64,000 bases of DNA from Lentzea jiangxiensis (GTDB taxonomy: Bacteria; Actinomycetota; Actinomycetes; Mycobacteriales; Pseudonocardiaceae): assembly GCF_900104175.1 (NCBI RefSeq), contig NZ_FNIX01000005.1, forward strand, positions 310,001-374,000, given 5' to 3'. The notes beneath the pieces are model-generated. The model saw nothing but the letters and a program-made list of their open reading frames with translations. It did not search any database and was not told the DNA's origin. Numbering within the stretch: the stretch's first letter is position 1; every line of letters starts with the position of its first letter. Positions 50,307-62,651 of the stretch are shown one piece after another. The translations under genes and the position numbers were made by a program.

Positions 50307-50849
50307 GTGGAGATCAGGAGCTACGAACCGGAGGACGAGGTCCCGTGGTTGCGGTGCCGGGTGCTCGGGTTCCTCGGCACCAGCTACCACGACGACGTGT
50401 GGCAGGTCAGGCGCCGCACCGACCTGGAGCTCGTCGCGGTCGTCGAGAACGTGGTGGCCGGAATCCTGGACGTGTCGGTGCCCGGAGCGGAGGCGACCAT
50501 CGACACCGTGGTGGTGCACCCGGACCACCAGGGCCGGGGGATCGCCACGGCGCTGCTGGAGGAGGCGGTGCCGAGGCTGGAGCGGTGCGGGGTGCGGACG
50601 CTCGACGCCTGGCCGCGGGAGGACGGTCCCGCGCTGAAGTGGTACGCGCGCAACGGTTTCAGGGAAGAGCAGCACTACCTGCACGTGCACGCGACCGCCG
50701 AGGAGCTCGGCACGGTGCTCGTCGCGAAGCACGGACTGGTCCCCGCCGGGGCGTTCCTGCACGCGCGGATCGAACGGGAAACCGAGATGCGCCAACGGTT
50801 CGAGCGCGTCCACGTGTGCCGCAGGGTGGTGCGCGAACTCAGACCGTGA
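50307..50849 (+). CDS. GNAT-family N-acetyltransferase
   Basis: About 180 residues from the GTG at 50307 (VEIRSYEPEDEVPW). The acetyl-CoA loop is VVVHPDHQGRGIATALLEEA, and the C-terminal fold has ALKWYARNGFREEQHYLHV. It transfers an acetyl group to an unknown small molecule or protein. An alternative GTG at 50223 has GGGGGAA at good spacing and would add 28 residues. The fold-based start was preferred. Its stop overlaps a following small frameshifted gene. Confidence 0.78.
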   Translation: MEIRSYEPEDEVPWLRCRVLGFLGTSYHDDVWQVRRRTDLELVAVVENVVAGILDVSVPGAEATIDTVVVHPDHQGRGIATALLEEAVPRLERCGVRTLDAWPREDGPALKWYARNGFREEQHYLHVHATAEELGTVLVAKHGLVPAGAFLHARIERETEMRQRFERVHVCRRVVRELRP

Positions 50850-51000
50850 TGCCGGTGAGCCGGGGGATCGTCGCGAAAACCGCGCTGCGCCACGGGAAGA
50901 GGTCGTGCTCGGGTGCGACGGGACGCCGGCGGTGCGCGGCGCGTTCCACTCGGAACCCGAACTGGCCGGGTACCTTCTGGAACGCGCCGCGGCGTTCTAG
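50849..51000 (+). pseudogene. Frameshifted small gene behind the GNAT gene
   Basis: The ATG at 50849 overlaps the GNAT stop (TGATG) and reads MPVSRGIVAKTALRHGK before leaving frame. From about 50896 a different frame reads EEVVLGCDGTPAVRGAFHSE and ends LLERAAAF at a TAG (50998-51000) that shares CTAG with the convergent glpD stop. One extra base at the GGG run near 50894 would join them into a ~50-residue protein. Coupled start, coding-like codon use and shared stop all support a former gene; a sequencing error in the G-run is possible. No family is recognised. Confidence 0.45.
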
Positions 51001-52517
51001 GAAGCCAGCAGCTCCGACACCCGCGTGCGGACCTCCGGCGAGTCGAGCCCGCGCACCACCACGGTGGTGCGGCGGCGCAGCACGTCGTCCACTTCGGACG
51101 CCCACTCGGTGCGGCGGGCGTGCTCGACCTGCGCCCAGATGTCCGGGCCGTCCGGGTGGACGCGCTCGAGCAGCGCCGGGTTCTCCAGGCCGAGTGCGAC
51201 GACCTCGTGCGACGTCGTGCCGTAGTGGGTGGCGAGGTGGCGGACCACGTCGTCGGGCAGCGCGTCGAATGCGTGGTTCAGCACCGAGCCGACGGTCTCG
51301 GGCGACGCCGAACCGGGCAGCGCCACGCCGTCCAGCGGGCCGTCGAAGGTGCGGCCGAGCTCGGAGTTCACGCGCGCGAGAACGGTGGCGCCGATCTTGC
51401 GGAACGTCGTCCACTTGCCGCCGGCCACGCTGATCATGCCGCCGGAGCCCGCGGTGATCACCGTCTCGCGCTTGGCGTGCGAGGTGTCGCCGGGGCCGCC
51501 GGGCAGGACCCGCAGGCCCGCGAACGTGTACGCGATGCGGGAGCGGTCCAGGCCGGTGACTGCGGTGCCCGCCTCGTCGAGGATCTGGTCGACGTCCGCG
51601 TCCGTGCAGGCGACCGCGGCCGGGTCGCCGTCGTAGGCCTCGTCGGTGGTGCCGAGCAGGAGGTGGCCCTCCCACGGGATCGCGAACGACACGCGCACGT
51701 CGTCGACCGGGATCGTCAGCGCGGCCTTCCACTGCGAGGTCTGCCTCAGCACCAGGTGCGAGCCCTTGGACAGGCGGATCGACGGGTCGGCGGCGGGGTC
51801 CTCCATGCGCCGCAGCACGTCCAGCCACGGGCCGGTCGCGTTCACGACGACCTTCGCGTCCACCCCGAACTCGCCGAGCGGGTCGCGCAGGTCGACACCC
51901 GTGACCTTCGCGCCGGTCTTGCGCAGGCCCACGACCGAGATGTGGTTGAGCAGCACGGCACCGGCCTCGGCGGCGGCGCGCGCGGCGGTGATCGCCACGC
52001 GGCTGTCGTTCATCTGGTGGTCGTAGTACATCGCGGCACCGCGCAGACCGCCGGCGCGCAGGTCAGGCACCCACTCCGCAGCCCTGCGGGCCGACAGCAC
52101 CTTCCCCATGCCGTCGCCGAAGCCGGACAGCGCGGAGTACAGCGTGACGCCCGCGCCCAGCACGAACCGGCTGTGCGGACCGCCCTTGTAGACGGGGACG
52201 AGGAACGGCAGCGGCCGCACCAGGTGCGGGGCGAGGTGGTCGCCCAGCGCACGCCGTTCCTTGTGGTTCTCGTGGACCATCGGCACTGCCGACGGGCCCA
52301 TCGCGAGGTAGCGCAGGCCGCCGTGCACGAGCTTCGAGGACGCGGACGACGTGGCGCCCGCGAAGTCGCCGCTCTCCACCAGGGCGACGCGCAGGCCGGA
52401 GCGGGCCGCGGCCCACGTGGTCGCGATGCCCAGGATGCCGCCGCCGATCACGACGACGTCGAACTTGCCGTGCTGCAGTTCTTCGCGGGCGCGTGCCCGC
52501 TGTGTTGAGTCAGTCAT
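50997..52517 (-). CDS. glpD: Aerobic glycerol-3-phosphate dehydrogenase
   Basis: A 506-residue FAD enzyme that oxidises glycerol-3-phosphate to dihydroxyacetone phosphate at the membrane and passes electrons to quinone. FAD-binding [20 protein letters not shown] (19-38), then [12 protein letters not shown] and SHLVLR. The C-terminal domain includes [11 protein letters not shown] and [12 protein letters not shown]. The start overlaps the glpK stop by eight bases. Together they form a glycerol-use operon under the IclR-type regulator. Confidence 0.96.
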   Translation of the reverse strand: MTDSTQRARAREELQHGKFDVVVIGGGILGIATTWAAARSGLRVALVESGDFAGATSSASSKLVHGGLRYLAMGPSAVPMVHENHKERRALGDHLAPHLVRPLPFLVPVYKGGPHSRFVLGAGVTLYSALSGFGDGMGKVLSARRAAEWVPDLRAGGLRGAAMYYDHQMNDSRVAITAARAAAEAGAVLLNHISVVGLRKTGAKVTGVDLRDPLGEFGVDAKVVVNATGPWLDVLRRMEDPAADPSIRLSKGSHLVLRQTSQWKAALTIPVDDVRVSFAIPWEGHLLLGTTDEAYDGDPAAVACTDADVDQILDEAGTAVTGLDRSRIAYTFAGLRVLPGGPGDTSHAKRETVITAGSGGMISVAGGKWTTFRKIGATVLARVNSELGRTFDGPLDGVALPGSASPETVGSVLNHAFDALPDDVVRHLATHYGTTSHEVVALGLENPALLERVHPDGPDIWAQVEHARRTEWASEVDDVLRRRTTVVVRGLDSPEVRTRVSELLAS

Positions 52518-53994
52518 CGTCCTCGTCCATCCAGCCGACGGTCCGCTCGACCGCCTTCTTCCACTTCCGGTAGCCCCTGTCGCGGGCGGCCGGTTCCATC
52601 GACGGCTCCCATTGGGCCGCCTTGTGCCAGTTGGCCTTCAGCTCGTCGGTGCCGGTCCAGTAGCCGACCGCGAGGCCTGCCGCGTACGCCGCGCCGAGGC
52701 ACGTCGTCTCGGCCACGATCGGGCGCACCACCGGCACGTCCAGCACGTCCGACAGGAACTGCATGAGCAGGTTGTTCGCCGTCATACCGCCGTCGACGCG
52801 CAACGTCGTGAGGTCCGCTGCCGAGTGGGCATTCACAGCGTCTGCGTTCATCGCGTCCACGACCTCCCGCGTCTGCCACGCCGATGCCTCCAGCACGGCC
52901 CGTGCGAGGTGCCCGCGCGAGATGTAGCCCGTCAGGCCCGCGATGACCCCACGGGCGTCCGACCGCCAGTGCGGTGCGAACAGCCCGGAGAAGGCGGGCA
53001 CGAAGTACGCGCCGCCGTTGTCGTCGACCGTGCGCGCGAGCGTCTCGATCTCCGCCGCCGAACCGATGAGGCCGATCTTGTCGCGGAACCACTGCACCAG
53101 CGCGCCGGTCACCGCGACCGCGCCCTCGAGGGCGTACGCGGCCGGTTCGTCGCCGATCCGGTAGCCGACCGTGGTGAGCAGGCCGTTCCGGCTGAGCACC
53201 GGCTTGGCGCCCGTGTTGACGAGCAGGAACGCGCCCGTGCCGTAGGTGCACTTGCCCTCGCCGGGGGAGAAGCAGGTCTGGCCGAACAACGCGGCCTGCT
53301 GGTCGCCGAGCGCCGACGCGACCGGGACGCCCTCGTAGCTGCCGTAGACCTCGGAGGAGGACCGGATCTCGGGGAGCACGCCCCGCGGGACGTCCATCGC
53401 CTCGACGAGCTCGGGGTCCCAGTCGAGGGTCTCGAGGTTCATCAGCATGGTGCGCGACGCGTTCGTCACGTCGGTGACGTGGCGGCCGGTGAGGTTCCAG
53501 ATCAGCCAGGTGTCCATCGTGCCGAACAGGACCTCGCCGTTCTCGGCGCGGGCGCGCAGGCCGTCGACGTTGTCGAGCAGCCAGCGCAGCTTCGGGCCGG
53601 AGAAGTAGGTGGCGAGCGGCAGGCCGGAGCGCTCGCGGAACCGGTCCTGGTCGCCGAGCTGCTTGATCAGCGCGTCCGTGCGCGTGTCCTGCCAGACGAT
53701 CGCGTTGTGCACGGGCTCGCCGGTCGCCTTGTCCCACACGACCGTGGTCTCGCGCTGGTTCGTGATGCCGAACGCGGCTATGTCGGCGTACGTGAGCGAT
53801 GCGTGCGCGAGGGCGTCGCGCACGACGGCCTGCACGTTCGTCCAGATCTCGGTCGCGTCGTGCTCCACCCAGCCGGGCCTGGGGAAGATCTGCCTGTGCT
53901 CGCGCTGGGCCACCGACACGATCCCGCCGGACTGGTCGAAGACGATGCACCGGGACGACGTCGTGCCCTGGTCGATCGCCGCGATGTACGCCAC
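52510..53994 (-). CDS. glpK: Glycerol kinase
   Basis: A 494-residue FGGY-family kinase that makes glycerol-3-phosphate. The N-terminus [18 protein letters not shown] is the ATP/phosphate loop. [22 protein letters not shown] and [13 protein letters not shown] are conserved kinase motifs. AGGAG lies seven bases before the GTG at 53994, choosing it over the GTG at 54000. A TTCGACA-A-TGTCGAA palindrome 25 bp upstream of the start is the likely operator. It overlaps glpD by eight bases. Confidence 0.97.
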   Translation of the reverse strand: MAYIAAIDQGTTSSRCIVFDQSGGIVSVAQREHRQIFPRPGWVEHDATEIWTNVQAVVRDALAHASLTYADIAAFGITNQRETTVVWDKATGEPVHNAIVWQDTRTDALIKQLGDQDRFRERSGLPLATYFSGPKLRWLLDNVDGLRARAENGEVLFGTMDTWLIWNLTGRHVTDVTNASRTMLMNLETLDWDPELVEAMDVPRGVLPEIRSSSEVYGSYEGVPVASALGDQQAALFGQTCFSPGEGKCTYGTGAFLLVNTGAKPVLSRNGLLTTVGYRIGDEPAAYALEGAVAVTGALVQWFRDKIGLIGSAAEIETLARTVDDNGGAYFVPAFSGLFAPHWRSDARGVIAGLTGYISRGHLARAVLEASAWQTREVVDAMNADAVNAHSAADLTTLRVDGGMTANNLLMQFLSDVLDVPVVRPIVAETTCLGAAYAAGLAVGYWTGTDELKANWHKAAQWEPSMEPAARDRGYRKWKKAVERTVGWMDEDDD

Positions 53995-54018
53995 GTGCAC
54001 ACTCCTCTGTGTGAACCA

Positions 54019-54033
54019 TTCGACAATGTCGAA
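54019..54033. promoter_or_regulatory. Operator palindrome upstream of glpK
   Basis: TTCGACAATGTCGAA, a perfect 15-bp palindrome, identical to the copy upstream of the IclR-type gene. Confidence 0.8.
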
Positions 54034-54046
54034 CGCTTCCACAGTA

Positions 54047-54802
54047 CTACCAGGAGAGGCCGCCCAGCTCCCGGGAAACGCTGCGAGCTGCCTCACGCAC
54101 GTAGGAGACGAGCTCGAGGCGCGGGGGCTGATCAGGCGATTCGCACAGCCGCTCGACCGGTCCCGACACGCCGATAGCGCCGACGACCACGCCGCGCCGG
54201 TCGCGGATCGGCGCCGCGGCGGACGCCTCACCCTCGACGAGCTCGTGCAGGTCGTAGGCCCAGTCGCGGTCGCGGACGACGTCCACCGCCGCCCGCAGCT
54301 CCTCGGGGTCCAGCGTGTGCCGGGTGAACCGCTGCAGGTCGCCGTCGGGCCACTCGCCGAACGCGACCAGCGCCTTGCCGAGCGCGGTGGCGTGCCACGG
54401 CAGCAGCGAGCCGGTGTCGAGCGTCTGGCGGCTGTTGTCCGGCCGGAACACGTGATGCACGACCAGCACGTGCCTGCCGTGCATCACGCCGATGCGCACC
54501 GCCTCGCGCGCACGCATGGCCAGCGTGTCCGACCAGTTCAGCGCTTTGGCTCGCAGTTCGTTGCCGTCGAGGTAGCTCGTGCCGATGTGGAACAGCGCGG
54601 CGCCCAGGCGGTACTTGCCACCCTCGACCTCCTGCTCGACGAACCCGACCTCCTGCAGCGTCCGCAGGATGCCGTGCACCGTCGGTTTCGCGAGGCCCAG
54701 GGCGCGGGCGATCTCGCCGACGCTCAGCTGGTGCGCGCCGCCGCGGGCGAGCAGCTTGAGGACCTCGGCCGCGCGCTGGATCGACTGGATGGGTCCGGGC
54801 AC
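54047..54802 (-). CDS. IclR-family regulator of glycerol genes
   Basis: About 251 residues. The winged helix (1-70) includes [16 protein letters not shown] and [24 protein letters not shown]. The effector domain (80-250) has [15 protein letters not shown] and [12 protein letters not shown]. It matches the GylR-type repressors of actinomycete glycerol operons. It lies just upstream of glpKD on the same strand. Identical palindromes in front of itself and of glpK indicate autoregulation and control of glpKD, which is inference. The GTG at 54802 is preferred; GTG 54811 adds three residues. Confidence 0.92.
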   Translation of the reverse strand: MPGPIQSIQRAAEVLKLLARGGAHQLSVGEIARALGLAKPTVHGILRTLQEVGFVEQEVEGGKYRLGAALFHIGTSYLDGNELRAKALNWSDTLAMRAREAVRIGVMHGRHVLVVHHVFRPDNSRQTLDTGSLLPWHATALGKALVAFGEWPDGDLQRFTRHTLDPEELRAAVDVVRDRDWAYDLHELVEGEASAAAPIRDRRGVVVGAIGVSGPVERLCESPDQPPRLELVSYVREAARSVSRELGGLSW

Positions 54803-54825
54803 GCACCCCACTCTAGCTGCGCACG

Positions 54826-54840
54826 TTCGACAATGTCGAA
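54826..54840. promoter_or_regulatory. Operator palindrome upstream of the IclR-type gene
   Basis: TTCGACAATGTCGAA, identical to 54019-54033, 24 bp before the regulator start and just beyond the stop of the PAP2/DAGK gene. Confidence 0.8.
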
Positions 54841-54842
54841 CA

Positions 54843-56243
54843 CTAGGGCCGATAGATGCCCAGCGCCGCCGCCCGTGACCGGAACCGGAAGTGGTTGCCC
54901 CGCTCGCGCACCTCGCCGTCCGTCGCGATCGAGATGGGCGGGCCGTGCACCTCGACGTTCAACGAGGCCACCTCGAAGTGCTTGTACATGCGCGAGTGCT
55001 CCAACGCCCCGAACAGGGCGCCGAGGAAGAACCTGGTCCGCGAGTACCTCCGGTCCGCCCGGACGAAGCGCACGTCGAGCAGCCCGTCGTCCAGCCGCGG
55101 GCGCATCGTGGGCGCGAAGCCCTTCGGCCGGTACGGCCCGTTGCCGACGAACAGCAGCCAGACGAGGTGCTTGTCGCCGTCGATGGTGATGTCGAGCGGT
55201 TTGGCCCGCTGCAGCACGCGGAACAGCGCCATGCCCGCCGCAGGCCACTTGCCCCAGCGCTGCTCGAGCTTCTCGCGGATCCGCACCATGTCCGGGTAGC
55301 CGCCCAGCGAGGCCGTGTTCACGAACCACTGGTCGTTGACCTGCGCCAGGTCCACCCGCACGCCCACGCCGTCGGCCACCGCCTGCGCCGTGTCGTGCAG
55401 GCCGGTGATGCCCACGTCGCGGGCGAAGTGGTTGAGCGTGCCGGAGGGGATGAGCACCATCGGCAGGTCGCGCTCGGCGGCGATGGAGGCCACGGCGGCC
55501 ACCGTGCCGTCGCCACCGGCCACGCCCAGTGCCTTCGCGTCCGGGAGCGAGCCGAGCTCCTCGATCGTGACGACCTGCGCCTTCGGCCACTCCTCGACGA
55601 TCTGCGGCGTCGGGTCGGGGCCGATCCCCGAGTGCGGGTTGACCACCACGACCAGGCCGTCACCGTCCTGCAGCGACGTCAGGTCGGCGTGCTCGTAGGC
55701 CGACGCGGGCTCGTTCATCCCGAGCGGCCACCACCGGCGCGTCAGGAACGCCGCGCCGACGCCGACCGCCGCGCCGGCCACGACGTCGGTCGGCCAATGC
55801 ACACCGGTGTGGACACGTGAATAGGCCACGGCGGCCGCGATCGGAGCGACCACGGCGCCTGCTCGGGGCGATTCCAGGGCCACCGCCGTGGCGAATGCGG
55901 CCGCCGACGCGGAGTGCCCGGAAGGGAAGGACGACGACGTCGGCCGTTTGGACAGGCGGCGTTCGAGCGAGATCAGGTCGGCGGCGGGTCTGCGGCGCGG
56001 GAAAAGCGACTTCCCGACCAGGTTCGCGCTGGCGGAAGCGCCGGCGATGGCCGCGAGACCGCGGAACGCGCCACGCCGGAACGGCCCTTTGCCCGTGGCC
56101 AGGATCGCCGCGATGACGAACCACAGCAGGCTGTGGTTCGCGGCTTTCGAAAGCCTCTTCATACCCCCGTCGAGCCTGCTCGGAGGCAGTCCGGCGGAGG
56201 AGCTCATGAGCTTCTTGTCGAGAGCGCTGACCCGTTTCCACAC
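54843..56243 (-). CDS. PAP2 phosphatase / diacylglycerol kinase fusion
   Basis: About 466 residues. The N-terminal half is a membrane PAP2 domain with KSLFPRRRP, SFPSGHSASAAAFA and SRVHTGVHWPTDVVAG, the three phosphatase motifs. The C-terminal half is a diacylglycerol/sphingosine-kinase catalytic domain with LVVVVNPHSGIG, GVAGGDGTVAAVAS and IPSGTLNHFARDVG. Having both lipid-phosphate phosphatase and lipid-kinase modules in one chain suggests control of phosphatidate/diacylglycerol balance. The GTG at 56243 is preferred over TTG 56264, since homologues start near VWKRVSALDKKL. It is divergent from pafA with a compact 80-bp gap. Confidence 0.9.
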   Translation of the reverse strand: MWKRVSALDKKLMSSSAGLPPSRLDGGMKRLSKAANHSLLWFVIAAILATGKGPFRRGAFRGLAAIAGASASANLVGKSLFPRRRPAADLISLERRLSKRPTSSSFPSGHSASAAAFATAVALESPRAGAVVAPIAAAVAYSRVHTGVHWPTDVVAGAAVGVGAAFLTRRWWPLGMNEPASAYEHADLTSLQDGDGLVVVVNPHSGIGPDPTPQIVEEWPKAQVVTIEELGSLPDAKALGVAGGDGTVAAVASIAAERDLPMVLIPSGTLNHFARDVGITGLHDTAQAVADGVGVRVDLAQVNDQWFVNTASLGGYPDMVRIREKLEQRWGKWPAAGMALFRVLQRAKPLDITIDGDKHLVWLLFVGNGPYRPKGFAPTMRPRLDDGLLDVRFVRADRRYSRTRFFLGALFGALEHSRMYKHFEVASLNVEVHGPPISIATDGEVRERGNHFRFRSRAAALGIYRP

Positions 56244-56311
56244 CCTGGTGACACTAAACCGCAACCGGCGCGCCGCCCGAACGGATCACCCTGCTCCGCC
56301 TGCAAGTCGCC

Positions 56312-56317
56312 TACTGT
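56312..56317 (+). promoter_or_regulatory. -10 box of pafA, leaderless spacing
   Basis: TACTGT ends six bases before the pafA ATG at 56324. Confidence 0.5.
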
Positions 56318-56323
56318 TGACGT

Positions 56324-57682
56324 ATGCAGCGGCGGATCTTCGGCATTGAGACAGAGTTCGGGGTGACCTGCACCTTCCACGGGCAGCGTCGTCTGTCCCC
56401 GGACGAGGTCGCGCGGTACTTGTTCCGCCGGGTCGTGTCCTGGGGGCGTTCTTCCAACGTCTTCCTGCGCAACGGCTCCCGGCTCTACCTCGACGTCGGC
56501 TCGCACCCCGAGTACGCCACGGCCGAGTGCGACGACCTGGCCCAGCTCGTCACGCACGACAAGGCGGGGGAGCGGATCCTCGAGGACCTGCTCGTCGACG
56601 CCGAGCGCAGGCTCGCCGACGAGGGCATCGGCGGCGACATCTTCCTGTTCAAGAACAACACCGACTCGGCGGGCAACTCCTACGGCTGCCACGAGAACTA
56701 CCTGGTCGCACGGGCCGGCGAGTTCTCGCGCATCGCGGACGTGCTGCTGCCGTTCCTGGTCACCCGCCAGCTCATCTGCGGCGCCGGCAAGGTGCTGCAG
56801 ACCCCGCGCGGCGCCGTGTACTGCCTCTCACAGCGCGCCGAGCACATCTGGGAGGGCGTGTCGTCCGCGACGACCAGGTCCCGCCCGATCATCAACACCC
56901 GCGACGAGCCGCACGCCGACGCCGAGCGCTACCGGCGCCTGCACGTCATCGTCGGCGACTCGAACATGTCCGAGGTGACGACGCTGCTCAAGGTGGGCAG
57001 CGCGAACCTCGTGCTGGAGATGATCGAGCAGGGCGTCCAGTTCCGCGACTTCTCGCTCGACAACCCGATCCGCGCGATCCGCGAGATCTCCCACGACCTG
57101 ACGGGCCGCCGCACGGTGCGCCTGGCGGGCGGCAAGGAGGCCTCCGCGCTCGACATCCAGCGCGAGTACTACGAGAAGGCCGTCGAGCACTGCGCCAAGC
57201 GCTCCCCGGACCCGATGGCCGAGCGCGTCCTCGAACTGTGGGGCCGGACGCTGGACGCCGTCGAGTCGCAGGACCTCACCAAGATCGACCGCGAGATCGA
57301 CTGGGCCATCAAGAACCGCCTGATGGAGCGGTACATGGCCAAGCACGACATGGACCTGTCGAACCCGCGCATCGCCCAGCTCGACCTCGCCTACCACGAC
57401 ATCCGCCGCGGCCGGGGCATCTTCGACCTGCTGCAGCGCAAGGGCCAGGTCGAGCGGGTGACCGACGACGGCGAGATCGAGGCCGCCAAGGACACCCCGC
57501 CGCAGACGACGCGGGCGAAGCTGCGCGGGGACTTCATCGCCGCCGCGCAGGCCGCCGGCCGTGACTTCACCGTCGACTGGGTGCACCTCAAGCTGAACGA
57601 CCAGGCGCAGCGGACCGTGCTGTGCAAGGACCCGTTCCGGGCGGTGGACGAGCGGGTGGAGCGGCTGATCTCGTCGCTTTAG
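56324..57682 (+). CDS. pafA: Pup-protein ligase
   Basis: A 452-residue carboxylate-amine ligase that links the C-terminal Glu of Pup to lysines of target proteins. The N-terminus [13 protein letters not shown] holds E9 and E11, and D57 lies in [44 protein letters not shown] and VLEMIEQG are shared with Dop, but the Dop loop is absent. It is separated from prcA by about 7 kb of accessory genes, and pafB lies farther right. A strong hairpin follows. Confidence 0.97.
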   Translation: MQRRIFGIETEFGVTCTFHGQRRLSPDEVARYLFRRVVSWGRSSNVFLRNGSRLYLDVGSHPEYATAECDDLAQLVTHDKAGERILEDLLVDAERRLADEGIGGDIFLFKNNTDSAGNSYGCHENYLVARAGEFSRIADVLLPFLVTRQLICGAGKVLQTPRGAVYCLSQRAEHIWEGVSSATTRSRPIINTRDEPHADAERYRRLHVIVGDSNMSEVTTLLKVGSANLVLEMIEQGVQFRDFSLDNPIRAIREISHDLTGRRTVRLAGGKEASALDIQREYYEKAVEHCAKRSPDPMAERVLELWGRTLDAVESQDLTKIDREIDWAIKNRLMERYMAKHDMDLSNPRIAQLDLAYHDIRRGRGIFDLLQRKGQVERVTDDGEIEAAKDTPPQTTRAKLRGDFIAAAQAAGRDFTVDWVHLKLNDQAQRTVLCKDPFRAVDERVERLISSL

Positions 57683-58658
57683 GACGGTTTCGGGCAGACA
57701 GAGGCGAGGGGCGCGCTCCGGTGTGGAGCGCGCCCCTCGCGTTGTCCGGGTGTGGTCGGCTGAGGGGTGCGCGGTATGGATCCCGCACCGCTGATTCGGA
57801 TCGACTGGTAATCGCGGGCGAACACGGCCATGTGAGACGGTCGGTTCCACGGAAATCTCCGCCCGTCACCAATTGAGTCGCAACGGCGGATCGATCGGAT
57901 GTTTCCGCGGGCGAACTGATGCGCGCGCAACTCGTCGGTTCCTCGGCTGAGTTGCCGGCGGTATGGCGCGCTTTCGCACTACGACACGAGCCGTTCGCCG
58001 GCTGGCCGTCGTCGCCGTGGAACGGTCTTCGGCCGCCGCGAAGTGGACCACGTCCGCCACGGGTGTGGGCGCGTCGGTGCACCGGTCGGAGCAGACCGTG
58101 ACCGGTCTGTCATTCACGGCAAAACGGGCACGTTCGAGCCCGAGCGGGCAGTGCCGCCGCTGTGGCGGATCGCGCAGGTCGCCGGCCGGGAACCGCGGGC
58201 CGGACAAGATCGGCGATGGACCCCGTCGACCCCGATTCGGGCCGCAGCGCCGCCAGCGGGGACGACGCGTTGTGCGCCGGCCTCGGACGCCTGGCGGGCC
58301 TGCCCCGCGGCACCACCTGCCGCGTGCCCGGCCACCTGCGCGAGGCCGACCTGGGATGCACGACTCCGGCACGCGGGAAAGATCCGATCGATCGCAGTGC
58401 GGTGAACGCGGCGGTGCGGTGCGTCTCAACCGGTGACATGTCCCGGACGGTGATCGGGCCGTGCCGTGGCGGCGACGGCGGTTGACATCCCGGGTGGCAC
58501 CGCGCAATTCTCCGGGCAGATCGGGTGGGAGGTTCTCGGGTGAAGTCGGCAAGCGGTGTCCCGCTGGAAATCCACGTCTTGTCCGGCTCGGCGCAGCACG
58601 TGTGAAGAAATCGTTTCCTGCTGTTGCCGGCCGGTCACCTCAGGACGGGAAAACAAGC
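57683..58658. other. 976-bp region without a supported gene
   Basis: It contains the pafA terminator and otherwise no protein I can defend. On the minus strand 57880-58190 a Cys-containing stretch (CPLGLERARF and VTVCSDRC) has coding-like third positions but no start and no clear family, so it may be a decayed gene. The LuxR-type regulator could start earlier (GTG 58602) and use part of this region. Confidence 0.5.
57704..57740 (+). terminator. Terminator after pafA
   Basis: A perfect 16-bp stem (57704-57719 with 57725-57740) and a 5-base loop, 21 bp after the pafA stop. Confidence 0.88.
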
Positions 58659-61421
<2,763 letters not shown>

Positions 61422-61472
61422 CCGCCGATCGGAGGGTGGGAGGCAGGCGGCCGCCTGGACGAGAGTGACCCC

Positions 61473-62633
61473 ATGAGGATCATCGCGGCGACGCTCGCCG
61501 CCTTCCTGGTTCTTCCCGGGGTCGCGTCCGCGGACCCCTACTGGGAGCTCAAACCGACCGGCACGGACGCGCGCCTGCGCGGGCTGTCCGCCGTGTCCGG
61601 CCAGGTCGCGTGGGTCAGCGGCTCGAAGGGCACCGTCCTGCGCACGACGAACGGCGGCCGGACCTGGGACTCGGTCGGCCCTCCCGGCGCCGAGGCGCTC
61701 GAGTTCCGCGACGTCGAAGCCTTCGACGCGCGCAACGCCGTGGCCCTGTCGATCGGCGAGGGCGAGTCGTCGCGGATCTACCGCACGTCCGACGGCGGCA
61801 GGACGTGGCAGGAGTCGTTCCGCAACACCGATCCGAAGGCGTTCTACGACTGCGTGGCGTTCTTCGACCGGTTCCGCGGACTGGCGCTCAGCGACCCCGT
61901 CGACGGCAAGTTCCGCGTGCTGCGCACGGGGGACGGCGGCCGGTCGTGGCACGTCGACGACACGAAGGGCATGCCGGACGCGCTGCCGGGCGAGTTCGCG
62001 TTCGCGGCGTCCGGGCAGTGCGTGACGACCAGCGGCAACCACGCGTGGATCGCGACCGGCGGCGGCGCGAGGGCACGGGTGCTCGAGTCGCGGGACGGCG
62101 GCCGGTCGTGGCACGTCGACGACACGAAGGGCATGCCGGACGCGCTGCCGGGCGAGTTCGCGTTCGCGGCGTCCGGGCAGTGCGTGACGACCAGCGGCAA
62201 CCACGCGTGGATCGCGACCGGCGGCGGCGCGAGGGCACGGGTGCTCGAGTCGCGGGACGGTGGCCGGTCGTGGAAGGCGTCGGACGTGCCGCTGCCCTCC
62301 GGTGCGGCGGCCGGGGTGTTCGCCGTGGCGTTCAAGACGCCGTGGCGCGGGGTGGCCATCGGCGGTGACTACCTCAAGCCCACCGACCCGACTCCGGCGT
62401 TCGCCACGAACGACGGCCGGGGCTGGACGGCGGGGACCACCGCGCCGGTCGGGTACCGGTCCGGCATCGCCTACCGCGGCTCCGGCCTGGTCGCGGTCGG
62501 ACCGTCCGGTACCGACACCAGCAGGGACGGCAGGACGTGGGAGGTCGTGGACACGGGCAGCTTCGACACCGTGGACTGCGTCGGCGGCACCTGCTGGGCC
62601 GCCGGCGAAAAGGGACGTGTCGGCCGCGCGTAG
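61473..62633 (+). CDS. Secreted BNR/YCF48-like beta-propeller with exact internal duplication
   Basis: A 386-residue secreted protein. The signal peptide (1-20) ends in GVASA. The rest consists of propeller repeats with the Asp-box-like pattern TSDGGRTWQ / TGDGGRSWH / SRDGGRSWK, as in YCF48-like and sialidase-type propellers. Residues 154-207 and 208-261 are identical because 162 bp are exactly duplicated. The extra copy equals about one blade. Proteins of this group are often annotated as oxidoreductases, but no catalytic residues can be named. It lies 51 bp after the LuxR-type regulator. Confidence 0.82.
   Translation: MRIIAATLAAFLVLPGVASADPYWELKPTGTDARLRGLSAVSGQVAWVSGSKGTVLRTTNGGRTWDSVGPPGAEALEFRDVEAFDARNAVALSIGEGESSRIYRTSDGGRTWQESFRNTDPKAFYDCVAFFDRFRGLALSDPVDGKFRVLRTGDGGRSWHVDDTKGMPDALPGEFAFAASGQCVTTSGNHAWIATGGGARARVLESRDGGRSWHVDDTKGMPDALPGEFAFAASGQCVTTSGNHAWIATGGGARARVLESRDGGRSWKASDVPLPSGAAAGVFAVAFKTPWRGVAIGGDYLKPTDPTPAFATNDGRGWTAGTTAPVGYRSGIAYRGSGLVAVGPSGTDTSRDGRTWEVVDTGSFDTVDCVGGTCWAAGEKGRVGRA
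61932..62255 (+). repeat. Exact 162-bp tandem duplication inside the propeller gene
   Basis: Copies at 61932-62093 and 62094-62255 appear identical base for base. The unit is 54 codons and keeps the frame. A partial third start (GACGGTGGCCGGTCGTGG) at 62256 is the original boundary with a synonymous change. Confidence 0.95.
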
Positions 62634-62651
62634 CCGGGGTAGTCGTAGCGG

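Noticed and set aside
57704..57740. Small RNA gene after pafA
   Set aside because: The hairpin is explained by termination of pafA; no independent promoter is visible.
61932..62255. Mobile element or CRISPR-like repeat
   Set aside because: Just two adjacent in-frame coding copies, with no spacers, terminal repeats or transposase.
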